A stretch of 54,277 nucleotides of DNA, from NCBI GenBank assembly GCA_022842935.1, contig JALHOP010000022.1, forward strand, positions 1-54,277, written 5' to 3'. Numbering within the stretch: position 1 is the stretch's first letter; every line of letters starts with the position of its first letter. This DNA is from Myxococcota bacterium (lineage in GTDB: Bacteria > Myxococcota > XYA12-FULL-58-9 > JALHOP01). Positions 15,856-25,618 of this stretch are shown here, one piece after another. The notes under the pieces are model-generated. The model was not told the origin of the DNA and searched no databases. It was given only the letters and a program-made list of their open reading frames with translations. Both the position numbers and the translations under genes were made by a program.

Positions 15856-17013
15856 GTGAGCAACGAACGCCGGCTGGTCGCGACCTGTCCCGAAGAGACC
15901 AAAGACGCCTTGCTGCAAGAGCTCGTCGCGCTCGGCGTCCGTGACATCGAGCCGCTGTTTCGCGCCGTCGCCTTCACCGCCGACGAGCGCCAGTTTTACG
16001 AAGCGCATCTCAAGCTGCGTACTCCGAGTAGCATCCTGCGGGTTCTCAAGGTGGTCGCGGCGAAGACCCCCGTGATGTTGTATTCGCAGGCACAGCGCAT
16101 CAACTGGCCGTCGCTCTTCGACGCGCAGCACAGCTTCAAGGTCGAGGTGGTGGGCGCCGATCAGCGCGGGCCACTCGGCTCGAAGGCGGTGCTCACGCAG
16201 GTGCGCGAGGCTATTCGCGAGGTCTTCCAGTTCAAGCTCGGCAAGGTTCCCAAGGTCGACGCCGACGATGGTCGCGTCACCGTCGTTGCCTTCATGGACA
16301 AAGGGCGTTGCACACTGGGCCTCGATACAACCGGCAAGTCACTGCACAAGCGCGGCTATCGCGAATCCGGCCACCCGGCGCCCATCAAGGAGACGCTCGC
16401 CGCGTCGCTCCTCGTGCTCGCAGGCTACGACGGCACGCAGGCCTTCATGGACCCGATGTGCGGCAGCGGCACCATCGCCATCGAGGCGGCCTTGATGGCG
16501 GTGAAGCGCCCGCCGCTGCTCTTGCGCAAGAAGGGCGACTTCGCCTTCGAATGGCACAAAGACTTCAATCGCGGACTGTGGCGCGAGGTTCAGGAGAGCG
16601 CCCGCGCCGCTATCGTCGAGCAGTGCGCCATGCCCCTCGTCGCCTCGGACGTCGAGGCGAAATACGTTGCGATGACTCAGAAGAGCGCGCTGACCGCCAG
16701 AGTCGAGCGCAACATGACGTTCGCTACTCAGCGCATGCAAGACGCCACACCACCCGCCGCGACCGGCCTTCTCGTGAGCAACTTGCCGTATGACGAACGC
16801 TTGAGCGAGAGCAATCTCCGTCAACTCTACGAGGAAATCGGCGACACGCTAAAGCAGCGCTTCTCGGGCTGGCGCGCGGCCTTGCTCGTCGTCGACGCGT
16901 CACCGCACAAGTTCATCGGTCTCAAGACGACGCAGCGTATCCCTATCTTGAACGGGAACATTCCCTGCAAGCTGCTCGTCTTCGATCTGTATGCGGGGTC
17001 GAAGCGCGCTTAG
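15856..17013 (+). CDS. THUMP-domain rRNA methyltransferase (RlmL-like)
   Basis: A 385-residue protein starting with GTG. The N-terminal half is a THUMP domain (to about 165) with the usual FRAVAFTADERQFYEAHLKL opening. The Rossmann methyltransferase follows: DPMCGSGTIAIEAAL (motif I) and SNLPYDERL (motif IV, N-L-P-Y where N-P-P-Y is usual). This is the RlmL/N2-guanine methyltransferase group that modifies 23S rRNA (m2G2445 in E. coli). It lacks the C-terminal RlmK-type domain. Confidence 0.92.
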   Translation: MSNERRLVATCPEETKDALLQELVALGVRDIEPLFRAVAFTADERQFYEAHLKLRTPSSILRVLKVVAAKTPVMLYSQAQRINWPSLFDAQHSFKVEVVGADQRGPLGSKAVLTQVREAIREVFQFKLGKVPKVDADDGRVTVVAFMDKGRCTLGLDTTGKSLHKRGYRESGHPAPIKETLAASLLVLAGYDGTQAFMDPMCGSGTIAIEAALMAVKRPPLLLRKKGDFAFEWHKDFNRGLWREVQESARAAIVEQCAMPLVASDVEAKYVAMTQKSALTARVERNMTFATQRMQDATPPAATGLLVSNLPYDERLSESNLRQLYEEIGDTLKQRFSGWRAALLVVDASPHKFIGLKTTQRIPILNGNIPCKLLVFDLYAGSKRA

Positions 17014-17038
17014 CTGGCGCGGCACGACCCCTCGGGGG

Positions 17039-17905
17039 CTAACGTCTGCGGTTGAGTAGCGGCAGAATCGCCTGAAACACCCCTGCATCCTTGAGCAAGA
17101 GCTCGTGTCGCTTGAGGGGATCGCCCTCGAACAAGAAGCTCTTGTTGACGTGGGCACCGTTCAAGCGGCCAGTCCCTTCGAATTGTTTCTCGACGAAGTC
17201 GCCTATGGCGATGAACGCGCCGTAGGTGATGGAGTTATCGTCGAGGGCCGTGACTTGATCGTAGGGTGGTGGCGGCGTGGTCGAGCCGTAGGGCGTGTCG
17301 TCGATGACGTCGCCGACTTTGTGCAGGCCCTCTTCGATGGGCGAGCCCGTGCGGAACTCGCCGGGGCCGTTTTTGCCCAGCCCGTAGTTGGCTGCTCCCA
17401 AGACGATGAGAGTCCCCACCACGTCAAAGCGCCGCTGCGCCGGATCCCATGTGCCGTCGCTCTGCAAGCCCGTGAGGTAAGCGCGCCCGAGACTCGCTCC
17501 CAACGAGTGACCGATGATGTCCACCTTGTTGGCGCCGAGGTACGCGCGGACTTGGTCGATGAATTGGCGCAGGTCGTTAACGTTCTCGGAGATGGGGTTC
17601 GGGAGCGAAGCTGCGGTGTTTCCGCGCCCAAGGTAGTCGAGAGCCCAGATCTCGCAGTCACTGTAGCCCGCACCCTTGAGTTGATCGCGGAGCGTCGTCA
17701 TTCCCCAGGTCGCGTGCGTCGCGTTGCCACCATTGCCGTGCACGAGAATGACGGGATTGCGGCGTACGGCCGCCTGGTGGCCGTTGCGGTCGAGGCCTGC
17801 GTCACCGCCGAAGCCGCCGAGCGCCTGCCCTTTACCCAGGCCTCCGGAATCGATGATCGTCGGAAAGTCCTTCGGAAACCCAGTCTGTGTCGCGCCTACG
17901 GCCAT
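17039..17905 (-). CDS. Alpha/beta hydrolase, lipase/PHB-depolymerase-like
   Basis: A 288-residue protein. PVILVHGNGGNATHATWG gives the oxyanion-hole HGNGG, and VDIIGHSLGASLGRAYL is the nucleophile elbow (G-H-S-L-G). The acid and histidine are expected in the C-terminal third (FEGDPLKRHELLL). No clear signal peptide at the chosen start. It resembles Lipase_2 and extracellular polyhydroxyalkanoate depolymerases; the substrate is uncertain. Convergent with the rlmL-like gene, 25 bases apart. Confidence 0.82.
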   Translation of the reverse strand: MAVGATQTGFPKDFPTIIDSGGLGKGQALGGFGGDAGLDRNGHQAAVRRNPVILVHGNGGNATHATWGMTTLRDQLKGAGYSDCEIWALDYLGRGNTAASLPNPISENVNDLRQFIDQVRAYLGANKVDIIGHSLGASLGRAYLTGLQSDGTWDPAQRRFDVVGTLIVLGAANYGLGKNGPGEFRTGSPIEEGLHKVGDVIDDTPYGSTTPPPPYDQVTALDDNSITYGAFIAIGDFVEKQFEGTGRLNGAHVNKSFLFEGDPLKRHELLLKDAGVFQAILPLLNRRR

Positions 17906-18033
17906 TCGCGGTTGTTACCTCGATTTGATTGCGACTCATATCGAGCGCAAAGCAAACCGCGTTGCGGGCGCGTCCCTGACGTCGTGACAAAGCTGTGCAC
18001 ACGAGTGAGACGCTAGCGATAGCGAACAGAGCG

Positions 18034-21000
18034 TCAGTTCGGGTTGCGACGTGTCAAGCGCAGGACCGCGCCCGAGCACGCATCGCCCACGTCGATCGTG
18101 TCCGGCGTCGGCCCCAGAAAGGGTGCCGATAGGCATGTCGCGAGATCGCGCTGCGCGGGGCTCGCGGCGCTGGTGTAAATGGTCTCGACACTCGAGTCGC
18201 CGCAAGGCTCGCCGCATTGTCCACTGTCGGTGAAGACCAGACGCACCGAGTCCCGTCCTGTGACCACGAGGTTGTCGAAAGCATCGAAGACGAGCCCACT
18301 CGGACTGTCTACGGGCATCGCGGCGGCCGGCGCGCCATCCGCGTTGCTCGCAAGACCGGTTCCCAACACGGTCGTGATCACGCCATTGGTGTCGATACGA
18401 CGAACCCGATGACTGCCGATGTCGGCGATGTAAAGTGCGCCGCTCCTCGACACTGCAAGCGCGCTCGGCTTGTCGAGAGCGGCGTCGAGCGCCTGCCCAC
18501 CATCGCCATCGCTGCCGACGAAGCCGTCGCGGCCCGCGATGATGCTGGCCTGGCCATAAATGAGGAGATAGTCCCCTTCGGTCGCGACGGAGTAGACCAC
18601 GGGACGCTCGCGGTCCGTGGCGTAGACCGCGTTCCCACCCGGTGCTGCGGCGACTGCACCGAGCGCTACATTCACCGAGGTCTGGTCATTCACCGGGATG
18701 AAAAGCGTACGCCAAAGGCCTGCATCGTTGCCGTCGATGTTGGTGATCAACAATGCGCTACCGTCGCTTACGATGAGCGAGGAGGTCTCTGGCGCGAAGG
18801 TGACACCTCCGACCTGAGCCATCGGCTGCCAGACACGTGAGGGGGCCGACGGGGGTTCGCTTTCACTGAGTGGCTCGGGCACGACGCCGTAGCGGTGTCC
18901 GATGACCGTCTCGACGCGCTCGCCACCGGTTGTTCGGCGCACCACGCCGTAGCCGGCATCGAGCAGAAAGGCGATGCCCGGTGACGTCGTCGTCGCCCCG
19001 ACGATGGGTCCGAGCTCGACGACGCTTGGGGGCCCGGTGATACCACCGTCAACGTCACCAACGATGGTCGTCGTCCGAGCGGTCGTGCCGTCGACACGCC
19101 AAACGCGTGACGCTGAGACCGCAGTGTCCATGACGACCAAGCGATCACCGCTATCGTGCGTGAAGCGCGGCTGGTTGATCAGGAGGTCGGTCGCGAGCGA
19201 GCCTTCGAGCGCGGACAGCGAGCCGCCAGCGCGTCGCGTTCGCAGCGTAGGAGCGCTGAGCGTAAGGTCTTCCACGATGTTCTCGCAGGCGTTCGCCAAC
19301 GTGAGGAGGTCGCCATGCGCTTCGATGGAGGTGGGCAGCAACATGCCCGTGCACGTCGGAGTAAAGAGTCCCTGACAGTTGGGCTCGAAGGCGAGCGCGT
19401 CACAGGTGCTCGTGTCGTCGCGGATGAGCGTCGTGACACCGGCGGCGTCGATGCGTCGTAGAGCGCAGTTCTCGAGGTCTGCGACGAGTAGCGCCCCGTC
19501 GTCAGCCACCGCGACGTCCAGCGCGCATGCAAAGAGCGCGTTGCGGGCGTCTGCGTTGTCGCTATAGCCAGAGGTCGAGCCTGCAACACGCGTCGCCGCG
19601 CCGCTGTTGCGATCCACCCGCCAGACGGTGTGATTGCTCGCGATGTAAATGCCGTTCGCGTCGACCGTGAGGCCGCGTGGTGCGGTGAGCGGCAGAGTGC
19701 GGGCGTCCGCGACATCAGCACAGGGTTCGGTCGCGCATGCATCCCCGCTGCCCGCGACGATACGTACGGTGCCTTCGGCGAGCTCGAGGACGCGCCGGGA
19801 TCCCGCGTCGGCGATCAAGATTGTCTCCCCAAACGTTGCAATGTCGGCGATGGCCTCGAAGCCGACGGTCAGAGCATCGCCCTCCGCGCGGCATTTGACT
19901 CCGCGACAAATAGAGCCAGCTCCGCCGATGTGCTCGAGCGTTCCGGTCGTTGCGCGATAGCGGAAAACCAGATCGCTCGAGGCAATCGCCAAATCCCCCG
20001 CGGGCAAAGGCGCTATCGCCGTCGCGCCGATTCCCCTACTGGTCGCGAGGGCTCCGGATACGATGCTCGGCGGACGCCCACCTGCGACACCGCGCACGAT
20101 ACCGTCGGCGACCCGTCGGACTGACGCGAGGCCCGCGTCCGCGACCAGCACCGCGCCGTCTATCGCGGGCGCCAATGCTACGACGTTGCGTACCTCTGCG
20201 TCTCCGCCGGGGCCCGCGTCGCCGCAGGGCGTGTCCGCGCAAGCGATGCCGTTGCCAAGAAACGGGCGATCGCCGGCAGCATCGTAGATCTTCACCCCGG
20301 CACCGTCGACACCACTCGCATAGTAGATTTGGTTGCCTACGGTCGCGACCGCGCTTGCCGCGTCGACGTCACGTAAGCGTTCAACCGCAGGCGGCCTTCC
20401 GCCTGCGACGCCGCGACCGATACGCCGCAGACGGTTTTGTCCTGCATCGGTCACGTAGAGATTGTTGCCGACATCGAAGGCCAGCCCGGTGATCCGGCCA
20501 AAGCTCGCTTCGAACGGCGGGTCTCCGTCGCCGCACGCACCGCTCGTACATGTGACGCCGCCGCCCGCGAACGTCCGCAGTGTACCGTCACGAGCGATGA
20601 CGCGAATCCCGGGACCATCGGCGAAATACAACTCGCCGCCTCCATCGAAGGCCAGCGGTCCCGGGTCACGGAGTCGCGCGATACGCGCGGGAGCGTCGTC
20701 GCCACAGGCGTCGTTGGTCGCGGCAGTACAGATCTCTCCGGTGCCGGCGATGATGCGCATCGTCCCATCTTCGATGGCTACGATGTGCGCAAGGCCGAGC
20801 CCAGACAGAGACAGGTAGATGACGTCACGCTCGCCAAACGCGATCCCTGTGATCGGCGGCAGGGGGACGCCTCTCGCCGACTGGGTCTCGCGAAGCGGCA
20901 CGAGCGGGCCTGCGGTCTCGAGACCAGCGACACGAACGATGACCTGCGATGCCTCCGAGATGGACCAAAGCGTCCCGGAGGTGACCGAGATGGCCCCGAC

Positions 21001-21597
21001 GACGTCTTCTGCTTGCGTCGCCACATAGACGAGGCCGGAGCGCCCGACCGCGATAGCGGTCACCTTGGGAAGACTCAAGGCTGGCAACTCGGACCGGCGG
21101 GCACCAATTCCGTAGGCGAGCTGCGCGTCCCACTCGACTCGCCGACACGCAGCGCAGCCATCGTTGTCGTTATCGTTGCCGTCGTCGCAAGCCTCCGGAG
21201 GCGATGTGAGTCGGCTATCGCCGCACACCGCGATCTCACAGCGGATCGTGCAGCCGTCTTCAGAGTCGTCGTTACCGTCGTCGCATTCCTCACCGTTTTC
21301 TGTTCTGCCGTCCCCGCAACGGGTGCATGCGCCTTGCCTGCAAGTCCCTTCACCATCGTCGCGTACGCACGTGTTCCCGTCGCTCGCCGCATAGACGCCG
21401 TCTCCGCGTTCTTCAGTGCACGGAGAGCCGCGCGGTGAGCAGCGGCCGACATCGCGCACGCAGATGAGATCTCCAGGGCAATCGTTCTGCTGCGCGCAGG
21501 TGATGACGGCGCTGTCGACCAAGGCGAGCCGCGGATCGCACCCTGCCGTAACGCTGAGCCAGACGAGCCACAAGACGCTAGGGCGGCGAGACGACAT
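18034..21597 (-). CDS. Large lipoprotein with myxobacterial Cys-rich repeats and NHL beta-propeller
   Basis: A 1,187-residue protein. Start MSSRRPSVLWLVWLSVTAGC ends in a lipobox (TAGC). Around residues 90-155 are two Cys-rich repeats (CGDGRTENGEECDDGND and CGDSRLTSPPEACDDGND), the myxococcal disulfide repeat found in surface proteins. The rest is a run of NHL-type blades such as GLTVDANGIYIAS and ALAVSRSGALYIADIGSHRV, enough for two or more propellers. An outer-membrane, cell-surface role is likely; the ligand is unknown. The frame extends to 21711, but the chosen ATG gives the signal peptide. Confidence 0.88.
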   Translation of the reverse strand: MSSRRPSVLWLVWLSVTAGCDPRLALVDSAVITCAQQNDCPGDLICVRDVGRCSPRGSPCTEERGDGVYAASDGNTCVRDDGEGTCRQGACTRCGDGRTENGEECDDGNDDSEDGCTIRCEIAVCGDSRLTSPPEACDDGNDNDNDGCAACRRVEWDAQLAYGIGARRSELPALSLPKVTAIAVGRSGLVYVATQAEDVVGAISVTSGTLWSISEASQVIVRVAGLETAGPLVPLRETQSARGVPLPPITGIAFGERDVIYLSLSGLGLAHIVAIEDGTMRIIAGTGEICTAATNDACGDDAPARIARLRDPGPLAFDGGGELYFADGPGIRVIARDGTLRTFAGGGVTCTSGACGDGDPPFEASFGRITGLAFDVGNNLYVTDAGQNRLRRIGRGVAGGRPPAVERLRDVDAASAVATVGNQIYYASGVDGAGVKIYDAAGDRPFLGNGIACADTPCGDAGPGGDAEVRNVVALAPAIDGAVLVADAGLASVRRVADGIVRGVAGGRPPSIVSGALATSRGIGATAIAPLPAGDLAIASSDLVFRYRATTGTLEHIGGAGSICRGVKCRAEGDALTVGFEAIADIATFGETILIADAGSRRVLELAEGTVRIVAGSGDACATEPCADVADARTLPLTAPRGLTVDANGIYIASNHTVWRVDRNSGAATRVAGSTSGYSDNADARNALFACALDVAVADDGALLVADLENCALRRIDAAGVTTLIRDDTSTCDALAFEPNCQGLFTPTCTGMLLPTSIEAHGDLLTLANACENIVEDLTLSAPTLRTRRAGGSLSALEGSLATDLLINQPRFTHDSGDRLVVMDTAVSASRVWRVDGTTARTTTIVGDVDGGITGPPSVVELGPIVGATTTSPGIAFLLDAGYGVVRRTTGGERVETVIGHRYGVVPEPLSESEPPSAPSRVWQPMAQVGGVTFAPETSSLIVSDGSALLITNIDGNDAGLWRTLFIPVNDQTSVNVALGAVAAAPGGNAVYATDRERPVVYSVATEGDYLLIYGQASIIAGRDGFVGSDGDGGQALDAALDKPSALAVSRSGALYIADIGSHRVRRIDTNGVITTVLGTGLASNADGAPAAAMPVDSPSGLVFDAFDNLVVTGRDSVRLVFTDSGQCGEPCGDSSVETIYTSAASPAQRDLATCLSAPFLGPTPDTIDVGDACSGAVLRLTRRNPN

Positions 21598-21730
21598 CCG
21601 TAGTAAAAGACATATACGGGAGTTCGCGGAAACGCCCGTGATCTTCATCACCTTCGGCGAGGAACAACGCGATGCGGCACGCGCCCGCAACGCCAAGAAG
21701 GTACGAAACAATGCGTGCTGCTCTGGTGCC

Positions 21731-22489
21731 TCACCGCGGCCGCGTCGTGACGTGAACCCCCGGTGTGTAGGGTGCGACCTGGCCGATCGGAGAGATGATA
21801 TCGCCGACGCGCGTTGCGGCCACTGCAGGCCCGAAGTTGGCGCAGGGCTCGGCGCTGCCCGTTAGCATCCCCCAGGTGCGGTAAGATTGGGCCGCGCTCG
21901 GCGCGTCGTTTGTGGGGTCGAGACGTCGGTAGTAGGTTCCCGTAGCGCTATCGAACAAGGCGACGTTGGAGATGGCCGGCAAGGTGGCGAATGCCACGTA
22001 GGCGTTACCTGTGCAGTCGAGACCGTCATAAAGCACATAGAGGGCATCGATCGCCTGGGCAACATCGCCCGTACCCGCGTCCACGAATACGAGCGGGTTG
22101 TCGATGAACGGCCCGATGATGCGGTCCGCCCCGTCGACCACGTCCAACGCTCCCGCCTCGAGTGCTGACGTCCGCGATAAAAGTCCATCGACTTGCTGAG
22201 CCGCCGCCACGATAGCGGTGGCGCGCGCGGCGTCACTCGCCTGCAGCGCGGCGAGCTGGCTTTCTGTGTTGGTGATGCGCGCATCGAGCGCCGCGTCCGT
22301 GCCGGCCCGCGCGGCCGCAGACGCAGTGAGCGTCTGCACCTGTTCTTGCAAGGCGGTGACCGAAGCTTCGAGAGCGGCGACGCGCTGCTCGACCGCCGCA
22401 TCAGCGGCCTTCGCCGTTTTCGAATCAGCGTCGTTGTCGTCGCAAGCCGTGGCCGCTACGGCAATCACGACAGCCATCATTGGTCTCAT
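21731..22489 (-). CDS. Coiled-coil lipoprotein
   Basis: A 252-residue protein. Signal MRPMMAVVIAVAATAC with a lipobox, then an Asp-rich linker. An alanine-rich coiled coil follows (VEQRVAALEASVTALQEQVQ, heptads to about residue 110), then a C-terminal globular part (CTGNAYVAFATLP, TYYRRLDP) with two cysteines. The design (coiled-coil stalk with a small head domain) suggests a surface-exposed or periplasm-spanning protein. Family not recognised. Confidence 0.8.
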   Translation of the reverse strand: MRPMMAVVIAVAATACDDNDADSKTAKAADAAVEQRVAALEASVTALQEQVQTLTASAAARAGTDAALDARITNTESQLAALQASDAARATAIVAAAQQVDGLLSRTSALEAGALDVVDGADRIIGPFIDNPLVFVDAGTGDVAQAIDALYVLYDGLDCTGNAYVAFATLPAISNVALFDSATGTYYRRLDPTNDAPSAAQSYRTWGMLTGSAEPCANFGPAVAATRVGDIISPIGQVAPYTPGVHVTTRPR

Positions 22490-22609
22490 GCCAGAACGTT
22501 ATCTCACGTGAGTCGTAAGCGCGACATCTGGTGCGACGCCCCGTCCGCTCGCGAGCCTGGCCGTGAAGGCCCAGCGTCTTGAAGGGTACTCATCCAACCC
22601 ACCGGGGCC

Positions 22610-23446
22610 CTATGTATAGGCTTCGGTGCTTCGGGCGTGGTCGGCGACCGCGGCCGGTGCACGCCGGCAGAGCTCGTTCACTGCGGCGTCGAGATCCGCG
22701 AGGTATGTCGCCTTCTTTTCGGAGCGCCCTTTGGACTCGCTGACGACCTGTAGAGCGCTGCGTCGCAGTGAGGAGCGTTGGGCTTCGGTAACGGGGCCGA
22801 GCTTGTGCAACGCATTGAGCACGACCTCGACGTCGTACGGTGTCCAAGATGGCTGGGACCAATCACCGAGGCCGATGGACTTGAGGATCATGCTCTTCGT
22901 GATCGGTTCGCGCTTGAAGAGCTTCTTGCGCACGCCCCAATCGCGCCCGCGTGGCAAGGTCGCGAGCAGCCGCTCAGCGTCGGTCGCCGGTACGGTATCG
23001 ACGGAGTGCACAAACCTGTAGGCGTGCTGGACGCGCAGATTGGCGTCGAGGGTTACGTTGGTTGCATAGCTCAAGTGGGTCTCGGCCATCTTGGCATCGA
23101 CCGGTAGACTGGTGGCGTTGCGGTTGAGGAGCTCACGGCCGATGACGTACGCCGAGCTGACGCCCGCAGCAGCCACCGCCGCGAGTAGCGGCAGAGAGGC
23201 GCCCTGGGTGAGCGCCAAGCCCATACTGAGCAACCACGTCGAGCCAACCGCACCAGGCAGAATGAGACCCGCTGGCGAGAGCGACCTAGCCGCCGGTATT
23301 GCCGGCAGTTGCGGTTTGACTGGGACGAGGGCGTTCGATGGAGCGGGCGCGGCAATCGGGGCGGAGGCACCGGGTAGTGTTGGGGCGACCACCTCGGTCG
23401 CTTGGACGATAAAACCTGGTCGTGTTGGTTCGGCGTTCAAGCGCAA
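22610..23446 (-). CDS. Hypothetical protein with central hydrophobic segments
   Basis: A 278-residue protein with a TTG start (Shine-Dalgarno GGAGAG). A Pro/Ala-rich N-terminus (PTLPGASAPIAAPAPSNALV) precedes two hydrophobic stretches (GSTWLLSMGLALTQGASLPL and LAAVAAAGVSSAYVIG). A soluble helical C-terminal domain follows, with DWGVRKKLFKREPITKSMI and VVLNALHKLGPVT. No family recognised. The start is uncertain. Confidence 0.55.
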   Translation of the reverse strand: MRLNAEPTRPGFIVQATEVVAPTLPGASAPIAAPAPSNALVPVKPQLPAIPAARSLSPAGLILPGAVGSTWLLSMGLALTQGASLPLLAAVAAAGVSSAYVIGRELLNRNATSLPVDAKMAETHLSYATNVTLDANLRVQHAYRFVHSVDTVPATDAERLLATLPRGRDWGVRKKLFKREPITKSMILKSIGLGDWSQPSWTPYDVEVVLNALHKLGPVTEAQRSSLRRSALQVVSESKGRSEKKATYLADLDAAVNELCRRAPAAVADHARSTEAYT

Positions 23447-23572
23447 GCTCTCCGCTGTCTTTCGCCTGCTTATCGGCCCCGCTCTCGTCGGGTTGTGCCG
23501 ACGACCGACGCCACGACGTCAGGCAGAGTTACGGCGCGGTCGCTGGTGGCGAACGTTCCTTCGCGTCGCACC

Positions 23573-25618
23573 TTAATCGCTAGCGACCTGCATCGAAGAA
23601 CCGTTGCCGTCCATGCCCACCGGCTCGAAGCGGCCACCGAGATGTTTCGCCAAGAACTCTTCAGCGAGCGCGAAGAAGGCCAAGCGGTTTGCTGGTCGCG
23701 CAAAGCCGTGACCCTCGTCAGGGAAGACAGCGTAGGTCACCGGGATCTTCCTCGCGCGCATGGCCGCGACGATCTGCTCTGACTCGGCGAGCTTCACGCG
23801 CGGGTCGTTGGCTCCCTGCGCGATGAGCAGCGGACGCTTGATGGCGTCGATGTGAGTCAGAGGTGAGCGCTCACGCAGAAAGGCCTTACCTTCGTCGGTG
23901 CGCGGGTCGCCAACCCGCTCGTAGATCATCGACAGGTACGGCTTCCAGTAGGGCGGGAACGCCGCGATGAAGGTCTCGAGGTTCGACGGACCGACGATGT
24001 CGACGCCGCAGCGGAACAAGCTGGGTGTCTTGGTCATCCCGGTCAGCGTCGCGTAGCCGCCGTAGCTGCCCCCGAAAATGCCAACCATGTCCTCTTTGGT
24101 GACGCCCTGAGCGACCGCCCACTTCACGGCGTCCACGAGGTCGTCGTGCATGCTGCCACCCCAGCCGCGGTTGGCGAGGTTCACGAACTTCTTCCCGAAG
24201 CCGGTCGAGCCCCGGTAGTTCACCTGCAGCACCGCGTAGCCGCGATTTGCGAGCCACTGCGCGACTGGCTCATAGCCCTCGGAATCGCGCGCCCAGGGAC
24301 CGCCGTGCACGTAGAGCACCATCGGCAACGGCCGCTCGGGCAGCTGGGTGTCCTCGCGGGGTGTCGCGAACGGCAAGGTGAGGTAAGACACCAGCGGTAC
24401 GCCATCGCGGGCAGGAATGACGACGGCTCTGCGGTGCGCGAGCTGCGCCTTCTCGAGCACGCTGCGTGCCGAGAACAAGAAGCGTGCTTCGCGCGTGTCA
24501 CGGTCGTACGTGTAGAAGCGGTAGGGCGTGTCGGTACCCGCGAAGGTCACGACCCAATGGCGGTTGTCGAGGGTGGACGTCCAGGTGATGTTGCCGGGCT
24601 CGACCGCGCGCAGGGTAGTGAGATCGGCGGCGACATCGCTGTCGAGCAGAACGGTGCTTACCGTGTCGTATTCGAATGTCACGACCTGGGGTGCATTGGT
24701 CACAGGATGCAAGATGACATCGGCTACGTCCGCTTTGGCGTCATCCGCGAGCAAGCGAAGCTTGCGGGTCGCAAGATCGAGCGCCATAAGGGCGGCGGTA
24801 TCGCGATCCCGGCTGTCGATCAGATAGAGGGTCTTGGCATCGCTTGAAAACGCAAGGGTCGAGGTGGTCACTTCGTCGCCAAAGCGGACAGTTGCGATGC
24901 TCTTGGGCTTCGGCGCCTTCTTGCCGAGCTCGACCAGAACGATGTCCTTGCCGCCGTCGTCGTTCTGGTGATCTCCAACCAATAGCTTGTAGTCGTCGCT
25001 GACGCGGAGGTCGGTGAGCCTCGAACGATTCTCGAATAGGGGTTTCAAGGTCGCTTTGTCGAGATCGAGCTCGAAGAGGTCCTCCCACTCGGGGTCACGT
25101 CGGTTCAGCGCCACCACGGCGCTCGACTTCTTGAGGGGTGAAAGGGCGACCACGCTCGCCTTCACATCCTGGAACGCAGTGGCGTCGCGTGTCTCGCCGG
25201 TCACGACATCGAGCACATACAAGTGCCAGTTTTCGTCGCCGTCTTTATCCTGCTCGTAGATGATGTGACGACCATCGTAGGTCCAATGATAGACGCGGAT
25301 ACCGCGCTTCGAATCCGTCGTGATCGCTTTAGCGGCATCAAGCGCGGTCGCCGGAGCCACCCAGACGTTTAGGATACCGCCAACTGGCGCAAGCCAAGCG
25401 AGCATCTTGCCGTCGGGTGAAAGCCGAGGCTCGATATGGTCTGGCGCGTTGAATAGGTCGCGCCGGGCGATGATGGCGAGCTCCGCTTTGGCCGGTGCGA
25501 TCGAAGCTTCAGCCGTGATGCTTCGCGGTGTCCCGTCCGTTTTGACGGGCGTCGCGTCCGTCGACCTGCCGCACGCCGAAACGAGTAGCAGCCAGCACAG
25601 CGCAAGCCTCGTTTTCAT
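23573..25618 (-). CDS. S9-family prolyl oligopeptidase-like peptidase (lipoprotein)
   Basis: A 681-residue protein. Signal MKTRLALCWLLLVSAC ends in a lipobox. An N-terminal beta-propeller (WD40/PD40-like strands to about residue 400) precedes an alpha/beta hydrolase domain: GGSYGGYATL with the nucleophile serine (near 515), GANDPRVK with the Asp (near 600), and DEGHGF with the His (near 635). S9C-type enzymes cleave peptides or acyl-peptides. Its ATG overlaps the stop of a paralogous gene upstream (TCAT at 25615-25618). Confidence 0.93.
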   Translation of the reverse strand: MKTRLALCWLLLVSACGRSTDATPVKTDGTPRSITAEASIAPAKAELAIIARRDLFNAPDHIEPRLSPDGKMLAWLAPVGGILNVWVAPATALDAAKAITTDSKRGIRVYHWTYDGRHIIYEQDKDGDENWHLYVLDVVTGETRDATAFQDVKASVVALSPLKKSSAVVALNRRDPEWEDLFELDLDKATLKPLFENRSRLTDLRVSDDYKLLVGDHQNDDGGKDIVLVELGKKAPKPKSIATVRFGDEVTTSTLAFSSDAKTLYLIDSRDRDTAALMALDLATRKLRLLADDAKADVADVILHPVTNAPQVVTFEYDTVSTVLLDSDVAADLTTLRAVEPGNITWTSTLDNRHWVVTFAGTDTPYRFYTYDRDTREARFLFSARSVLEKAQLAHRRAVVIPARDGVPLVSYLTLPFATPREDTQLPERPLPMVLYVHGGPWARDSEGYEPVAQWLANRGYAVLQVNYRGSTGFGKKFVNLANRGWGGSMHDDLVDAVKWAVAQGVTKEDMVGIFGGSYGGYATLTGMTKTPSLFRCGVDIVGPSNLETFIAAFPPYWKPYLSMIYERVGDPRTDEGKAFLRERSPLTHIDAIKRPLLIAQGANDPRVKLAESEQIVAAMRARKIPVTYAVFPDEGHGFARPANRLAFFALAEEFLAKHLGGRFEPVGMDGNGSSMQVASD

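Noticed and set aside
15856-17013. Full RlmKL fusion
   Set aside because: The protein ends after one methyltransferase domain, so only the RlmL-like half is present.
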